A stretch of 64,000 bases of DNA from Paenibacillus gyeongsangnamensis (GCF_027533625.1 NZ_JAQAGZ010000010.1:62001-126000); one strand, 5' to 3'; shown: positions 36,446 to 45,647, numbered from the stretch's first letter. The notes: generated by a model not told the origin, from the letters alone. Made by a program: numbers and translations.

Positions 36446-37249
36446 CTATGCATTCCGGCGAGCATACTCCTCCGGGGTTTTCCCGGTCGCGGCCTTGAAG
36501 TCTTTGATAAAATGAGACTGGTCATGGTATCCGAGATCCATCGACAGCTTCAGCCAGTCCGGCTGCCGGCCGCGTTCCGCCGCTTCCGCGGCGTTATGGA
36601 GCCGGTACAGCTGAATGACCCATTTCGGACTGACGCCGACGTATTGATGGAAGAGGCGCTGTAGCTTTCTTACGCTGAGGCCGAAGCATTCCGCGATGTG
36701 ATCCACCCGGGTGATGTCCGTTTCGTCCCTGATCCGGTCGATGATATCGTTGATCAGGGTGATGGTTTCATCCTTCCCCGGAAGCTTAGGGCGCAGGAAG
36801 CCCTCCGCCAGCTCAACCATCTGCCGTTCTTCTTTCCGGGACAGGATGTCGCGCTCCGCCTGGGCAGCATCCACATCGAACACGTCTCTAATAGGTATCG
36901 GATGCTCCGATAAGCCGGTGACCTGCCGCCGGAGAAACGGATAAAATCCGCCGGGCTTGAACTTGACGCCGAATACGCAGCCTTGGCCCTGGAGGAGATA
37001 AGAGAATTTAGCCTTGGCGGGGCCGAAGATGCCGGACTTGCCCGGTTCGATGACGAGATTCACGCACGGATTCGGAAAAACGTCCTGCAAGTACGGAGGT
37101 TGTCCCGTTAAATCCCAGGTGACGATCCAGTAATGCTTGACGAAAAACCGAAGATCCTCCGACGGAGCGTGGCGCGTCAATTGAAACTTCTGCGAGCCTT
37201 CGCTTAAATACAGGACGCCCATACTGGGCATGGGGACATGGGAATTCAT
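36446..37249 (-). CDS. AraC-family regulator with DUF6597 sensor domain
   Basis: This 267-residue cytoplasmic regulator has an N-terminal DUF6597-like domain (residues ~20-150, with VFPNPCVNLVIEPG and VFGVKFKPGGFYPFL). The C-terminal AraC domain (~175-265) has VDHIAECFGLSVRKLQRLFH and a second helix pair in LGYHDQSHFIKDFKAATG. The ATG follows AGGAGCGACC. It is divergent from the SRPBCC gene at 37406 and may control it; the 156-bp gap shows only a weak promoter candidate on the plus strand (TTGGAG, 17 bases, TAACAC). The ligand is unknown. Confidence 0.88.
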   Translation of the reverse strand: MNSHVPMPSMGVLYLSEGSQKFQLTRHAPSEDLRFFVKHYWIVTWDLTGQPPYLQDVFPNPCVNLVIEPGKSGIFGPAKAKFSYLLQGQGCVFGVKFKPGGFYPFLRRQVTGLSEHPIPIRDVFDVDAAQAERDILSRKEERQMVELAEGFLRPKLPGKDETITLINDIIDRIRDETDITRVDHIAECFGLSVRKLQRLFHQYVGVSPKWVIQLYRLHNAAEAAERGRQPDWLKLSMDLGYHDQSHFIKDFKAATGKTPEEYARRNA

Positions 37250-37405
37250 GTTCGGTCGCTCCTGTCTATCATTTTGACGGGGGTTGTCGCATTTTTACAA
37301 TACTACCAATTGGAGATCGGCTATCTTTAGTTTAACACATCTTAGCAGCCGCAGAAGTCCCGGAATTTCAAACACGAGGCTTGTCTCAAGAAAAGGAGAG
37401 ATCTT

Positions 37406-37855
37406 ATGGAACTGAAATACGAATTTTATATCGACGGCACCCCCGAACAGGTGTGGGATGCGCTCGTATCGGATGAAGGGACGCGCAAAATCTTTTTTAA
37501 TTGCGTCTTCCAGTCCTCCCTTAAGGAAGGAGAACCGTTCGCCTATATTGGTCCGGGAGCCGAAGGCGACGAGACGGTGCATGTGTACGGGACGATCCTG
37601 ACCTGTGTGCCGGGCAAGGAGATGAGCTGCATCGAGCATCCAGGCCCATCCTACCACGCGAATCATGAAGAGCTGACCTCAAGAATTATGTATACGCTGG
37701 ATACGGTCGGCAGCTGTACGAAGCTGACCTTGATCAACGACCAGTATAGTGACAACCATCCTTCGTTCGAGAATGCCAGAAATTCCTGGTGGATGATCCT
37801 AAGCAACGTCAAGACGTATGTGGAAACAGGCAAAACGCTGGACTTCGGCTGGTAA
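37406..37855 (+). CDS. SRPBCC (AHSA1-like) domain protein
   Basis: This 149-residue START-like protein opens with FYIDGTPEQVWDALVSDEGTR and ends with a long C-terminal helix (SWWMILSNVKTYVETG), the usual ends of the hydrophobic-pocket fold. It is a different branch from the AHSA1 protein at 9657. No enzymatic residues are evident. The ATG follows AAAAGGAGAG. It is a single-gene unit with a strong terminator, divergent from an AraC regulator. Confidence 0.83.
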   Translation: MELKYEFYIDGTPEQVWDALVSDEGTRKIFFNCVFQSSLKEGEPFAYIGPGAEGDETVHVYGTILTCVPGKEMSCIEHPGPSYHANHEELTSRIMYTLDTVGSCTKLTLINDQYSDNHPSFENARNSWWMILSNVKTYVETGKTLDFGW

Positions 37856-37867
37856 GTGAAGCGCAAA

Positions 37868-37910
37868 AACAAAGAGCATCGACCCCTTCGGTCGCTGCTC
37901 TTTGTTTTTT
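37868..37910 (+). terminator. Terminator of the SRPBCC gene
   Basis: AACAAAGAGCA-TCGACC pairs with GGTCGC-TGCTCTTTGTT, a stem of about 17 pairs, followed by TTTT. The A-rich left flank could let it work on the minus strand too. Confidence 0.92.
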
Positions 37911-38122
37911 GATAGGCCAGAGGCGGCTCCCAGTCGATATCGCGGAATTGCTTCTCCAACTGCGTAACGTTCCCGCTCGAAAAAATTACGTGCCTCCCGC
38001 ATGGAAAGATTCTGACAAGTCCGCATAGGATAGAACATACGTGCATGACGAAGCGAAGCATTGCAAGCGCTTATCCGAATGGCATTCCATCTCCGCGTGA
38101 GCTTCATGGAGGGGGTAAAGCG

Positions 38123-38485
38123 ATGGGATCGTTTCTTCATCTGGCCGACCTGTACCCGAGACCGCTCATTCCGATCGGGCGGGAGGACCGGATGGGCTTG
38201 GAGGACATGTACACCGGCAAGGACGGAAGACCCGGCAAGTTCACCGACTGGCTGATAGCGCTGATGTGGGTGGAGGACCCGCCGGACCGCGGATGGAAGG
38301 TGGTGGTGTTTCCGGTGTCGGTCCACAGCGTGTTCTGGGCGTCTCCGCCGCTGTTTCATACGCTCGCGCCGGGTACGTTCGAGAAGGCCTGGAAACTATC
38401 GGAGGCGATCAAGACCAGCTCCGAGCAGGACCGGCTGACCCGCACCTTCGTCCATCCTTACTGGGACTACTGGGAAGCCATCTAA
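38123..38485 (+). CDS. Hypothetical protein upstream of fixABCX
   Basis: This 120-residue soluble protein (FLHLADLYPRPLIPIG; ending FVHPYWDYWEAI) is rich in Trp and Pro. I do not recognise the family. The ATG at 38123 follows GGAGGGGG at 7-base spacing. It ends 21 bases before fixA with no terminator between, so it is probably co-transcribed with fixABCX. Confidence 0.65.
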   Translation: MGSFLHLADLYPRPLIPIGREDRMGLEDMYTGKDGRPGKFTDWLIALMWVEDPPDRGWKVVVFPVSVHSVFWASPPLFHTLAPGTFEKAWKLSEAIKTSSEQDRLTRTFVHPYWDYWEAI

Positions 38486-38506
38486 TTCATGTGAAGGAGG
38501 GAGAAC

Positions 38507-39343
38507 ATGCTTCATCTGATCGTCTGCATCAAACAGGTCCCCGACAGCCGGGAAATCCGCATCGATCCCGTAAACAATACCTTGATCCGGCAAGGGGTGC
38601 CGAGCATCGTGAATTTCTATGATTTGCACGGACTTGAGGAGGCGCTGCGCATCAAGGATGAGCATGGGGCGCGGGTGACGGTCGTTACCATGGGGCCTCC
38701 TCCGGCAGAGAAGGCGCTGAAGGAATGCATCTCGCTCGGGGCGGACGAGGCGGTGCTCGTGACCGACCGGAAATTTGCCGGAGCCGATACGCTGGCGACC
38801 TCCTACGTACTGGCCAAAACCATCGAGAAGGTGGAGGCGGAGTGGGGAAAAGCGGATCTGATCTTCTGCGGGAAGCAGACGCTCGACGGCGATACCGGAC
38901 AGGTCGGACCGGGCATTGCCTGCCGGCTCGATGTAGATCAGCTCACGTATGTAGGGAAAGTCGCCGAGGTCGATCCGGGCAGACGGACCGTGACGGTCCA
39001 CCGCGTGCTGGAGGACGGCACGGAAGTCGTCCGGTCCCCGATGCCGGTGCTCATTACGGCGCTGAAGGAGCTGAATACGGTTCGCCGGGCTTCGCTGCCG
39101 GGGATGATCAAGGCGGCGCGGTTTAAGCCGGTCGTATGGACGACGGCGGATTTTCCCGATCTGGACGGGGCGAAGATCGGGCTGAAGGGATCGCCGACCA
39201 TCGTCAGCAAGACTTGGGTGCCCGAGGTCCGCAAAATCAACGGGGAGCAGGTCGGCGGGGACCGTCCGGAGCAGGCGGCCGCGCAGCTGGTCGAGAAGCT
39301 GTGGGGAATCGGTCTGCCGGATCGGTTAGGCTGGACGTCATAA
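38507..39343 (+). CDS. fixA: Electron transfer flavoprotein beta subunit FixA
   Basis: This 278-residue ETF-beta-type protein shows IVCIKQVPD at the start, GLEEALRIKDEHGARVTVVTMGP and FCGKQTLDGDTGQVGPGIA. In FixABCX, FixA and FixB form the flavin-bearing ETF that oxidises NADH and bifurcates electrons. The fixB, fixC and fixX genes follow in order with minimal gaps. The ATG follows GGAGGGAG. Confidence 0.93.
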   Translation: MLHLIVCIKQVPDSREIRIDPVNNTLIRQGVPSIVNFYDLHGLEEALRIKDEHGARVTVVTMGPPPAEKALKECISLGADEAVLVTDRKFAGADTLATSYVLAKTIEKVEAEWGKADLIFCGKQTLDGDTGQVGPGIACRLDVDQLTYVGKVAEVDPGRRTVTVHRVLEDGTEVVRSPMPVLITALKELNTVRRASLPGMIKAARFKPVVWTTADFPDLDGAKIGLKGSPTIVSKTWVPEVRKINGEQVGGDRPEQAAAQLVEKLWGIGLPDRLGWTS

Positions 39344-39357
39344 AGGAGGAGAAGCCG

Positions 39358-40482
39358 GTGTCTGCAAGAAGAGATACGGTTGAGGCGCCCGATTGGTCCG
39401 CGTACCGGGGCGTGCTGGTGTTTGTGGAGCAGCGCGGAGGCGAGGCGAAGAAGGTTTCCTGGCAGCTGCTCGGGGAAGGCAAGCGGCTCGCGGAGAAGCT
39501 GGAGGTCGGGCTGATCGCGCTGGTCATCGGGCATCAAGTGGAGCATTTGGCCGAAGAGGCGGTGTATTACGGCGCGGACAAGGTATTCCTGTGCGATGCG
39601 CCGGAGCTTCGGGCTTACCGGACCCGGCCTTACAGCCGGGTTGCGATGAAGGTCATCGACGAGGCGAAGCCGGAGATTTGCTTGTTCGGAGCTACTGGGA
39701 CGGGCCGCGACCTCGCGGGAGCGATCGCGACGCACCTGCCGACCGGGCTTACGGCCGATACGACTGAGCTCGATGTCGAGCCGCATCCGTCGCGGCTGCT
39801 GCTGGCGAGTCGGCCCGCATTCTCCGAGAAAATGATGGCGACGATCCTGTGCAAGCAGTACCGTCCGCAGATGGCGACCGCCCGCGCGGGCGTGTTCCAG
39901 GCGCTGGCCCGCGACACGAGCCGCGAAGGAGACATTATCCGTATAGCCAGCCCGATGACCGAGGAGGATATTGCGACGGAGGTGCTGGATTTCATCCAGG
40001 GTCAGGAGAAGGTGAACCTGGAGGAAGCGGACATCATTGTCGCGGGCGGGCGGGGGCTCGGCGGGCCGGAGCCCTTCGCCCTGCTGAAGGAGCTGGCGGA
40101 TGCGCTCGGGGGCGTGGTGGGCGCTTCGCGGGCGGCGGTCGATGCCGGCTGGATCAAGCACGAGCATCAGGTCGGACAAACCGGCTGTACGGTGCGGCCG
40201 AAGCTGTATTTTGCAATCGGGATCTCGGGGGCGGTGCAGCACACGGTCGGGATGTCGGGCTCGGAGGTGATCGTGGCGATCAACAAGGATCCGGATGCGC
40301 CGATCTTTCAAACCGCGCATTACCGGATCGTCGGGGATTTGTTCAAGATCGTCCCGGCCATTACGGCCGAGGTCCGGAAGAAGCGGGCGGCGGACCGGGC
40401 CGGGGGAACGGCTGCGCCGAAGCCTCCAGCTGGCGCGATAGCGGAAGCGGCGCTGCTGCAGGAAAGGAGCGGGGGACATTGA
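39358..40482 (+). CDS. fixB: Electron transfer flavoprotein alpha subunit FixB
   Basis: This 374-residue ETF-alpha-type protein has the C-terminal FAD-binding block: VVGASRAAVDAGWIKHEHQVGQTG, IGISGAVQH and AINKDPDAPIF. The N-terminal ETF domain is complete (LLVFVEQ-like VLVFVEQRGG, YGADKVFLCD). The GTG start follows AAAGGAGGAG. The stop overlaps the TTG start of fixC by three bases. Confidence 0.93.
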   Translation: MSARRDTVEAPDWSAYRGVLVFVEQRGGEAKKVSWQLLGEGKRLAEKLEVGLIALVIGHQVEHLAEEAVYYGADKVFLCDAPELRAYRTRPYSRVAMKVIDEAKPEICLFGATGTGRDLAGAIATHLPTGLTADTTELDVEPHPSRLLLASRPAFSEKMMATILCKQYRPQMATARAGVFQALARDTSREGDIIRIASPMTEEDIATEVLDFIQGQEKVNLEEADIIVAGGRGLGGPEPFALLKELADALGGVVGASRAAVDAGWIKHEHQVGQTGCTVRPKLYFAIGISGAVQHTVGMSGSEVIVAINKDPDAPIFQTAHYRIVGDLFKIVPAITAEVRKKRAADRAGGTAAPKPPAGAIAEAALLQERSGGH

Positions 40483-41789
40483 GCGAGAAATTCGACGCGG
40501 TGGTCGTGGGCGCCGGTCCGGCCGGAGCCGCAGCGGCTCTCACGATGGCCCGGGCGGGCCTCTCGGTTGTTTTGCTGGAGCGGGGCGAGTTCCCGGGCGC
40601 CAAAAATATATTCGGCGGCGTGCTGTACCGCAGGATGCTGGAGGACCTCGTGCCGGAGTTTTGGACGGAGAAGGGCTTCCCTATGGAACGGCATATCGTG
40701 GAGCAGCGCATCTGGATGATGGGCAAGGAATCGGTGGTGACGTTCGGCCATCGGAACGAGGCGTATAAGGAGCCGTACAACTGTTTTACCGGACTGCGGG
40801 TGAAGTTCGATCAATGGTTTGCCGACAAGGCGGTGCAGGCCGGGGCGATCCCGGTGTACCAGACGGTGGCTACGGAATTCCTCAAGGAAGGGGACCGCGT
40901 CGTCGGCGTCAAGACGGACCGGTCGGACGGGAATTTGTATGCCGATGTGGTGGTCGTCGCGGACGGCGTCAATTCCTTGCTCGGCAAGTCGCTGGGCATC
41001 CACAAGGAATGGAAGCCGGATGAGGTCTCCCTGGCGGTGAAGGAAGTGATCGCCCTGCCGAGGGAGAAGATCGAGGATCGCTTCCAGTTGGAGGGCGACG
41101 AAGGCGTTACGATCGAGTTCATGGGGGAAACGACGCTCGGGATGGCGGGGATGGGCTTCCTGTACACGAACAAGGAGACGCTTTCGCTCGGGGTCGGCGT
41201 CATGGTCGACCAGCTCCGGGAGAAGCGGATCAAGCCGTATGCCTTGCTGGAGGCGGCCAAACAGCATCCGATGATCCGTAAGCTGATCCAGGGCGGGGAG
41301 GCGCTCGAATATTCGGGACATCTGATCCCGGAAGGCGGCTATCATTCCATTCCTCCGCTGTCCGGAGACGGATGGTGCATTGTGGGCGACGCGGCGCAGC
41401 TCGTGAACTTCGTCCACCGGGAGGGCACGAACCTCGCCATGACCTCGGGGCGGCTGGCCGGCGAGGCGATTGTCGAGGCGAAGGCCAAGGGCGACTATAC
41501 GAGGGCTTCGCTGAAGCGGTATGACGAAAAGCTCCGGAGCTCTTTTATCGAGAAGGACTTGAAGAAGTACAAGGGGATGCACCATTTCCTGAAGGAGCAG
41601 GACCCCGAGCTCCTGTTCGACAAGCTGCCTCATGCGCTGAATGAAGCGGCATACCATATGTTCTTGGTGGACGGCGTGCCCAAGGCGGAGAAGCAGCGGC
41701 TCGCCGTGAAATTGATCAAGGAGGCTGCCGGCGGCACGATGAACCTGATGAAGCTAGGCTACAAGAGCTGGAGGGCGATGAACGGATGA
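40479..41789 (+). CDS. fixC: FixC, ETF:quinone oxidoreductase-like flavoprotein
   Basis: This 436-residue FAD protein has the Rossmann motif VVVGAGPAGAAAAL at the N-terminus and GWCIVGDAAQLVNFVHREGTN near residue 300. It belongs to the geranylgeranyl-reductase/ETF-QO superfamily. FixC passes the high-potential half of the bifurcated electrons to quinone. The TTG start overlaps the fixB stop, and the gene's stop overlaps fixX by four bases, so translation is coupled. Confidence 0.92.
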   Translation: MSEKFDAVVVGAGPAGAAAALTMARAGLSVVLLERGEFPGAKNIFGGVLYRRMLEDLVPEFWTEKGFPMERHIVEQRIWMMGKESVVTFGHRNEAYKEPYNCFTGLRVKFDQWFADKAVQAGAIPVYQTVATEFLKEGDRVVGVKTDRSDGNLYADVVVVADGVNSLLGKSLGIHKEWKPDEVSLAVKEVIALPREKIEDRFQLEGDEGVTIEFMGETTLGMAGMGFLYTNKETLSLGVGVMVDQLREKRIKPYALLEAAKQHPMIRKLIQGGEALEYSGHLIPEGGYHSIPPLSGDGWCIVGDAAQLVNFVHREGTNLAMTSGRLAGEAIVEAKAKGDYTRASLKRYDEKLRSSFIEKDLKKYKGMHHFLKEQDPELLFDKLPHALNEAAYHMFLVDGVPKAEKQRLAVKLIKEAAGGTMNLMKLGYKSWRAMNG

Positions 41790-42070
41790 GCGAGCTGATT
41801 TCCGACAAGCTGTTTACGATCCGCTTCAAATGCGACGACGTATCTCACTTGATCATTAAGGAGCACCAGAACTGCCTGAAGTGCGTGACGAAGGACTGCA
41901 ATTATTTTTGCCCGGCCGATGTGTACGAATGGGAGAAGAAGCAGAAGATGACGACGGTGGCGTACGAGAACTGCATCGAATGCGGCACGTGCCGGATCGC
42001 CTGTCCCTACGATAACATTGAATGGGTGTATCCGAAGGGCGGATACGGGATCACGTATAAATTCGGCTGA
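41786..42070 (+). CDS. fixX: FixX ferredoxin-like protein
   Basis: This 94-residue protein carries an upstream cysteine group (NCLKCVTKDCNYFCP) and a clear [4Fe-4S] motif (CIECGTCRIACPYDNIEW). FixX accepts electrons within the FixABCX complex. It closes the operon. Bases 42079-42162 carry 28 protein-like codons after the stop with no start, perhaps a decayed fragment. Confidence 0.93.
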   Translation: MSELISDKLFTIRFKCDDVSHLIIKEHQNCLKCVTKDCNYFCPADVYEWEKKQKMTTVAYENCIECGTCRIACPYDNIEWVYPKGGYGITYKFG

Positions 42071-42181
42071 TTCCCGCTTGGGCGGCGGAGCAGCCGTGGC
42101 TCGATTATTCGGCGTTGGGCGCAGAGCTGGCCATGGATGACGAGGAGAAGCTCTTCTCTAAATAACTGTTAAAAAACGAAA

Positions 42182-42213
42182 AAAGCATCGACCCGTTGGG
42201 TCGGTGCTTTTCT
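42182..42213. terminator. Bidirectional terminator between fixX and the glycan cluster
   Basis: AAAAGCATCGACCC pairs with GGGTCGGTGCTTTT around GTT, with A-rich left and T-rich right flanks. Confidence 0.9.
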
Positions 42214-42222
42214 GCGTAAGAT

Positions 42223-43104
42223 TCAAGTCTCCAGGCCGTAATGCCGCTTCAGGTGGTCCGATATCGAGGTGAAGCGGAAGCTCCGGAGCACATTCTCCAG
42301 CTTGGCGTAAGTACCGCGCACATTGTAATAATGGATGAAGCTCTCCTTCATCGGCAGGTCGAGCTTGTGCTCCTTCTCGTCGATCTCTCTCGGATGCAGG
42401 TAGACGATGGAACTGTTCCCCTGCCGGTTCGCCGAGCGAATCGCCTGCTTGACGACGAACCTGGGGAAGAACCGGAAGTAGAAGCCCCCGGAATACCCTA
42501 TGTTCCTCCCGCCCAGCTTCATGACGGACATCGGGACCTCGTACAGCCCGAGCGTTCTTCCGTTAACCCGGGGCTTATGGATTTCCGTGGGAGCCGTCGG
42601 AATGCCGTACAGGAACGTCTTCACGGGAAAAATGCTGGCGTCGTACTTCATGCCGAGCTCCTCCAGCGCTTCCAGGTAGTGGAGATTGCTCTCCACGATG
42701 GACCAGGACGGCGCCCGGTATCCGATAATTTTCGTCCCGGTAAGCTCCTCCAGGATATCGACCGATTTCTTCACATCCGCCTTGAAGACATCGATGGTCT
42801 GCTTATAGGCTAGCTCATGAGCATATCCGTGGGACGCCACGTCATGCCCCTCGCGGGCGATCGCCCGGACCACATCCGGGTAATGCTCCCCAATATAGCC
42901 GAGCACGAAAAAGGTCGCCTTGCTCCCGGTCTCGCTGCACAGCTCCAGCAGCTTATCCATATGGGAGCGAAAGCCGGAGCCCTTGCTGCGGTCCGGCACG
43001 ACATCGTCGTAATTGGCATGAAACCATTCCTCGATATCAAAGGTCAGCATATTGGTGACGCCCGTCCCAGGGGCGGATGGATGGAGAGATGTCGGGCTAG
43101 TCAA
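42223..43104 (-). CDS. Polysaccharide deacetylase (XrtA-system/DUF3473-like)
   Basis: This 293-residue NodB-fold deacetylase starts with the metal-site block MLTFDIEEWFHANY and has GHDVASHGYAHEL, IGYRAPSWSI and a C-terminal DUF3473-like part (IVYLHPREID). The first Asp pair is DIE, as in the XrtA-associated group. No signal peptide is seen, so the substrate may be a cytoplasmic lipid-linked sugar. It is the last gene of the glycan operon and overlaps the methyltransferase gene by 8 bases. Confidence 0.87.
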   Translation of the reverse strand: MTSPTSLHPSAPGTGVTNMLTFDIEEWFHANYDDVVPDRSKGSGFRSHMDKLLELCSETGSKATFFVLGYIGEHYPDVVRAIAREGHDVASHGYAHELAYKQTIDVFKADVKKSVDILEELTGTKIIGYRAPSWSIVESNLHYLEALEELGMKYDASIFPVKTFLYGIPTAPTEIHKPRVNGRTLGLYEVPMSVMKLGGRNIGYSGGFYFRFFPRFVVKQAIRSANRQGNSSIVYLHPREIDEKEHKLDLPMKESFIHYYNVRGTYAKLENVLRSFRFTSISDHLKRHYGLET

Positions 43105-43765
43105 TTTTCTTGCTCCCTTTGATCGCGAACGAGGTGCAGAACAGGTCAGAGACCGTTCGCGCCTCGCCCTTGGTGACGAACTTGAACGGATGATACATCT
43201 TCAAATATTGCATATCCTCCAGGCCGTACTGATCGAACAGCTGCTTCAGCTCGTCCATACCGTACATTTTATCGAACTTCTTGCTTTGCTCGAACAGCTT
43301 GAGCAGCTTCCGCTGAATGGAGCCCCGGTGGAGCGTCTGTATGAGCAGCGTCCCCCCCGGCTTCGTCACTCTCGCGAGCTCCTTCAGCACCGCTGCATGC
43401 TGCTCGATCAGCTGGATGACGCCGATGCACAAGACTACATCGAATTTGCCGTCCTCGAACGGCAGCGCCGTCAAGTCCTCCGTCATCGTCTTCAGCCCGC
43501 GGGCCGCCGCGAATTCGAGGCTCTTCTGAGAGAAATCGACACCGTACACGGTATTGCGCTTCACAAGCGGCTCGCTGAAGGCGCCCACGCCGCAGCCGGC
43601 ATCGAGAATTTCTTTGTGCTGCAGCTCCCCCAGCCAGCGGAGGGTATGGTCCCGCTGCATGAAGAAGCTGTCGTCATCGAAATAATCGGATGATTTGACG
43701 GATGCTCCGTGCGTTTCGGCCTTTTGGTCAAAATATTGCTTCCAGTTCATATTGGAACTGCTCAT
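43097..43765 (-). CDS. Class I SAM-dependent methyltransferase
   Basis: This protein of about 222 residues has motif I ILDAGCGVGAFSEPL, the acidic motif VYGVDFSQKSLEFA and the post-motif FDVVLCIGVIQLIEQH. The substrate is unknown; by context it may methylate a sugar. ATG 43765 is 9 bases after GGAGGA; the ATG at 43774 directly abuts that site. It is coupled to the deacetylase gene by overlap. Confidence 0.87.
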   Translation of the reverse strand: MSSSNMNWKQYFDQKAETHGASVKSSDYFDDDSFFMQRDHTLRWLGELQHKEILDAGCGVGAFSEPLVKRNTVYGVDFSQKSLEFAAARGLKTMTEDLTALPFEDGKFDVVLCIGVIQLIEQHAAVLKELARVTKPGGTLLIQTLHRGSIQRKLLKLFEQSKKFDKMYGMDELKQLFDQYGLEDMQYLKMYHPFKFVTKGEARTVSDLFCTSFAIKGSKKID

Positions 43766-43860
43766 CCCTTGCATTCCTCCGCTGATGACAAAATGCTTGC
43801 CGTTATAATGCTTCCGAAGCAGCTTTCCTAATGGAAAGCTAAGCGTATGCTTCCAAAACC

Positions 43861-44910
43861 TTAAGGCATCAAATACTTAATCAGCCGCTCGCCCACCGGC
43901 ATTGTGATGAAGCCCGGCGCAACCTTCCACAGCTCGATGAAGAGCCGCAGGCGATCCTTGTCCGGCGTGCCGGAGACCGATGAGCCGCCATCGTACGTCC
44001 TATACGAGAGCTGCACGGGCTCGGCGCCCCACTGCAGCTTGTACTTATACGTACCGGAGCCGGCCTGCGAGCGGCCGAGGTCCAGATACCGCATTCCGCT
44101 GCGAATGCCGAAACGGACCGCTTCCCAGTACATGAAATTGTTAAGATACTTGCCGTTGTATTCGATAAGATTGGCCCCGTACGGATAGTATACGGTCGAA
44201 TTGCCGGGACTTTTCACAAGCAGCATCCCGCCTACTACGTTCCGGGTCGCCTTATCCAGGACGGTCAGCAGCGCAGCGTGGTCCGGCAAGCATTCGAAAA
44301 ATTGCCGGAAATAACGAATGGAGGGAGCGGGCGAGCCGAGCTGCTTCATCCTTCGGACATAGACGTTATAGAACGCATCCAGATGGCCCGTATCGAAGGA
44401 CGTCTCGAACCAATCGTTCTTGTATACCTTCCGGACATGGTTGCGGTTGCTGCCGCTAGAACGGGCCAATACCTGCTCCTCATCCTCCGATAAAGGCAGG
44501 ACGAAGGTGTAGTGGGCCAGGTTCTCCGTCCAGCCGGGGAGGTCCGGGCTCCGTTCCTTGAACCGGAGCTCGATATAGCCCAGCCGCAGCCTCTCCTTCA
44601 GCTCCGCGAGCGATTCCAGGCCAAACCTGAAGGCTTCCTCGCTGTCGGACACGATATCGCAATAGTTGATGAAAGGCAGCGAGACCCCCGCCTGCTTCAG
44701 CCCGAGGTTTCGGCCGCCGACGAGAGGAAGCAGCGCGCGGATCCGGTCCTCCCGGTCCACCACGGCGTGGTATCTGCAGCGGTAACCGAATGAGCGGAGT
44801 AGAATTTGGCGGAAGGCCGTCGTATGGTACACCGTTCCTTCGGACCAGGCCAGCCGGTCCCAGGCTTCTTGCATCGAGTCGGTATAAGCTACGCACCTGA
44901 ACATCGCCAT
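43861..44910 (-). CDS. FemAB-like GNAT acyltransferase
   Basis: This 349-residue protein resembles the FemAB/XrtA-associated N-acyltransferases (double GNAT fold): an N-terminal YHTTAFRQILLRSFGY, a central SSGSNRNHVRKVYKNDW and the C-terminal block VYYPYGAN, YMYWEAV-like NFMYWEAVRFG and LDLGRSQAGSGTYKYKLQWG. It may add an amino acid or acyl group to an amino sugar freed by the deacetylase. It abuts the SMR-like gene (one base apart). Confidence 0.84.
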   Translation of the reverse strand: MAMFRCVAYTDSMQEAWDRLAWSEGTVYHTTAFRQILLRSFGYRCRYHAVVDREDRIRALLPLVGGRNLGLKQAGVSLPFINYCDIVSDSEEAFRFGLESLAELKERLRLGYIELRFKERSPDLPGWTENLAHYTFVLPLSEDEEQVLARSSGSNRNHVRKVYKNDWFETSFDTGHLDAFYNVYVRRMKQLGSPAPSIRYFRQFFECLPDHAALLTVLDKATRNVVGGMLLVKSPGNSTVYYPYGANLIEYNGKYLNNFMYWEAVRFGIRSGMRYLDLGRSQAGSGTYKYKLQWGAEPVQLSYRTYDGGSSVSGTPDKDRLRLFIELWKVAPGFITMPVGERLIKYLMP

Positions 44911-44911
44911 G

Positions 44912-45253
44912 CTAACCTCTCAACCAAAAAATAACGCCGATCATAATAATGACCGTCCCCGACCATTTCATCACGCTGATCTGCTCCTGGAATACGAGGA
45001 TCGAGACGAGAATCAGCAGCACATACTGCACGCTCGAAACGAACGTCACATAGCTCAGATCGAATGCGGACAGGCAGTACACCCAGACCAAGGCGGCCAT
45101 GGCGTAGACGGCAAAGCCCGCAATAATGACGGGAGAGGTAAGGTATCCGAGCGCGATCGTCCAGAGAGGGCCCTCGAAGTTCACCGACCGGCTCCCGATT
45201 TTCAACAGGGTGCTGGCCAGGACGGTTAACGTAACGCTTCCGAACAACATCAA
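44912..45253 (-). CDS. SMR/EamA-like four-helix membrane protein (candidate lipid-sugar flippase)
   Basis: This 113-residue protein has four helices and the fold of half an EamA protein, similar to ArnE/ArnF and SMR proteins (final segment MKWSGTVIIMIGVIFW). ArnE/F-type proteins flip undecaprenyl-phosphate sugars. Start is TTG 45253 or ATG 45250. It lies 4 bases behind the DUF2304 gene and next to the GT2, where a flippase is expected. Confidence 0.78.
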   Translation of the reverse strand: MMLFGSVTLTVLASTLLKIGSRSVNFEGPLWTIALGYLTSPVIIAGFAVYAMAALVWVYCLSAFDLSYVTFVSSVQYVLLILVSILVFQEQISVMKWSGTVIIMIGVIFWLRG

Positions 45254-45257
45254 AAAC

Positions 45258-45641
45258 TTAATGGGAATCGCCCCTTGTCAATTTCTTTTCCAGCTCCTCC
45301 AGCCTTAGCTTCGTAAGGCCCAGCTCCTGGGTGAGCGCTTTGTTGTGCATCTTCATCCCGGAGAGGCTGACGCTCATATTCAGCAGCAGCAAATAAGCGC
45401 AGGAGACCAGGATGGCGAAGAAAGCGGAGGGCGCGTAATCTACGCCGATCAGATTCGAGAACCAGTCCATCAAGCCTTTGAACAGGGACATCACCAGCGT
45501 AAAGATCCCGATCAGAAACCAGACGAGCGAATATTTTTCTTTGATCAGTCTTGCCCTGACCAGCAGAAACACGGAGATCAGGAGGAACAGACTGAAGGCA
45601 GTGCCGATCAGATGAATGCTGTCCAGATTTGCACCCGGCAT
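45258..45641 (-). CDS. DUF2304 membrane protein
   Basis: This 127-residue protein has three helices and a C-terminal coiled coil (LTQELGLTKLRLEELEKKL), the usual form of DUF2304 proteins, which often sit beside GtrB-like transferases. The segment LIKEKYSLVWFLIGI is typical. Function is unknown; a scaffold for the transferase is likely. The ATG follows AGGTGG, and the gene is 6 bases from the GT2 gene. Confidence 0.82.
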   Translation of the reverse strand: MPGANLDSIHLIGTAFSLFLLISVFLLVRARLIKEKYSLVWFLIGIFTLVMSLFKGLMDWFSNLIGVDYAPSAFFAILVSCAYLLLLNMSVSLSGMKMHNKALTQELGLTKLRLEELEKKLTRGDSH

Positions 45642-45647
45642 GTCCGT

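Noticed and set aside
38938..41657. Long antisense frames over fixA, fixB and fixC
   Set aside because: Shadows of well-identified genes; compositionally odd and without ribosome sites.
42079..42162. Protein-like 28-codon stretch after fixX
   Set aside because: No start codon or ribosome site; too short to assign, so mentioned only as a possible remnant.
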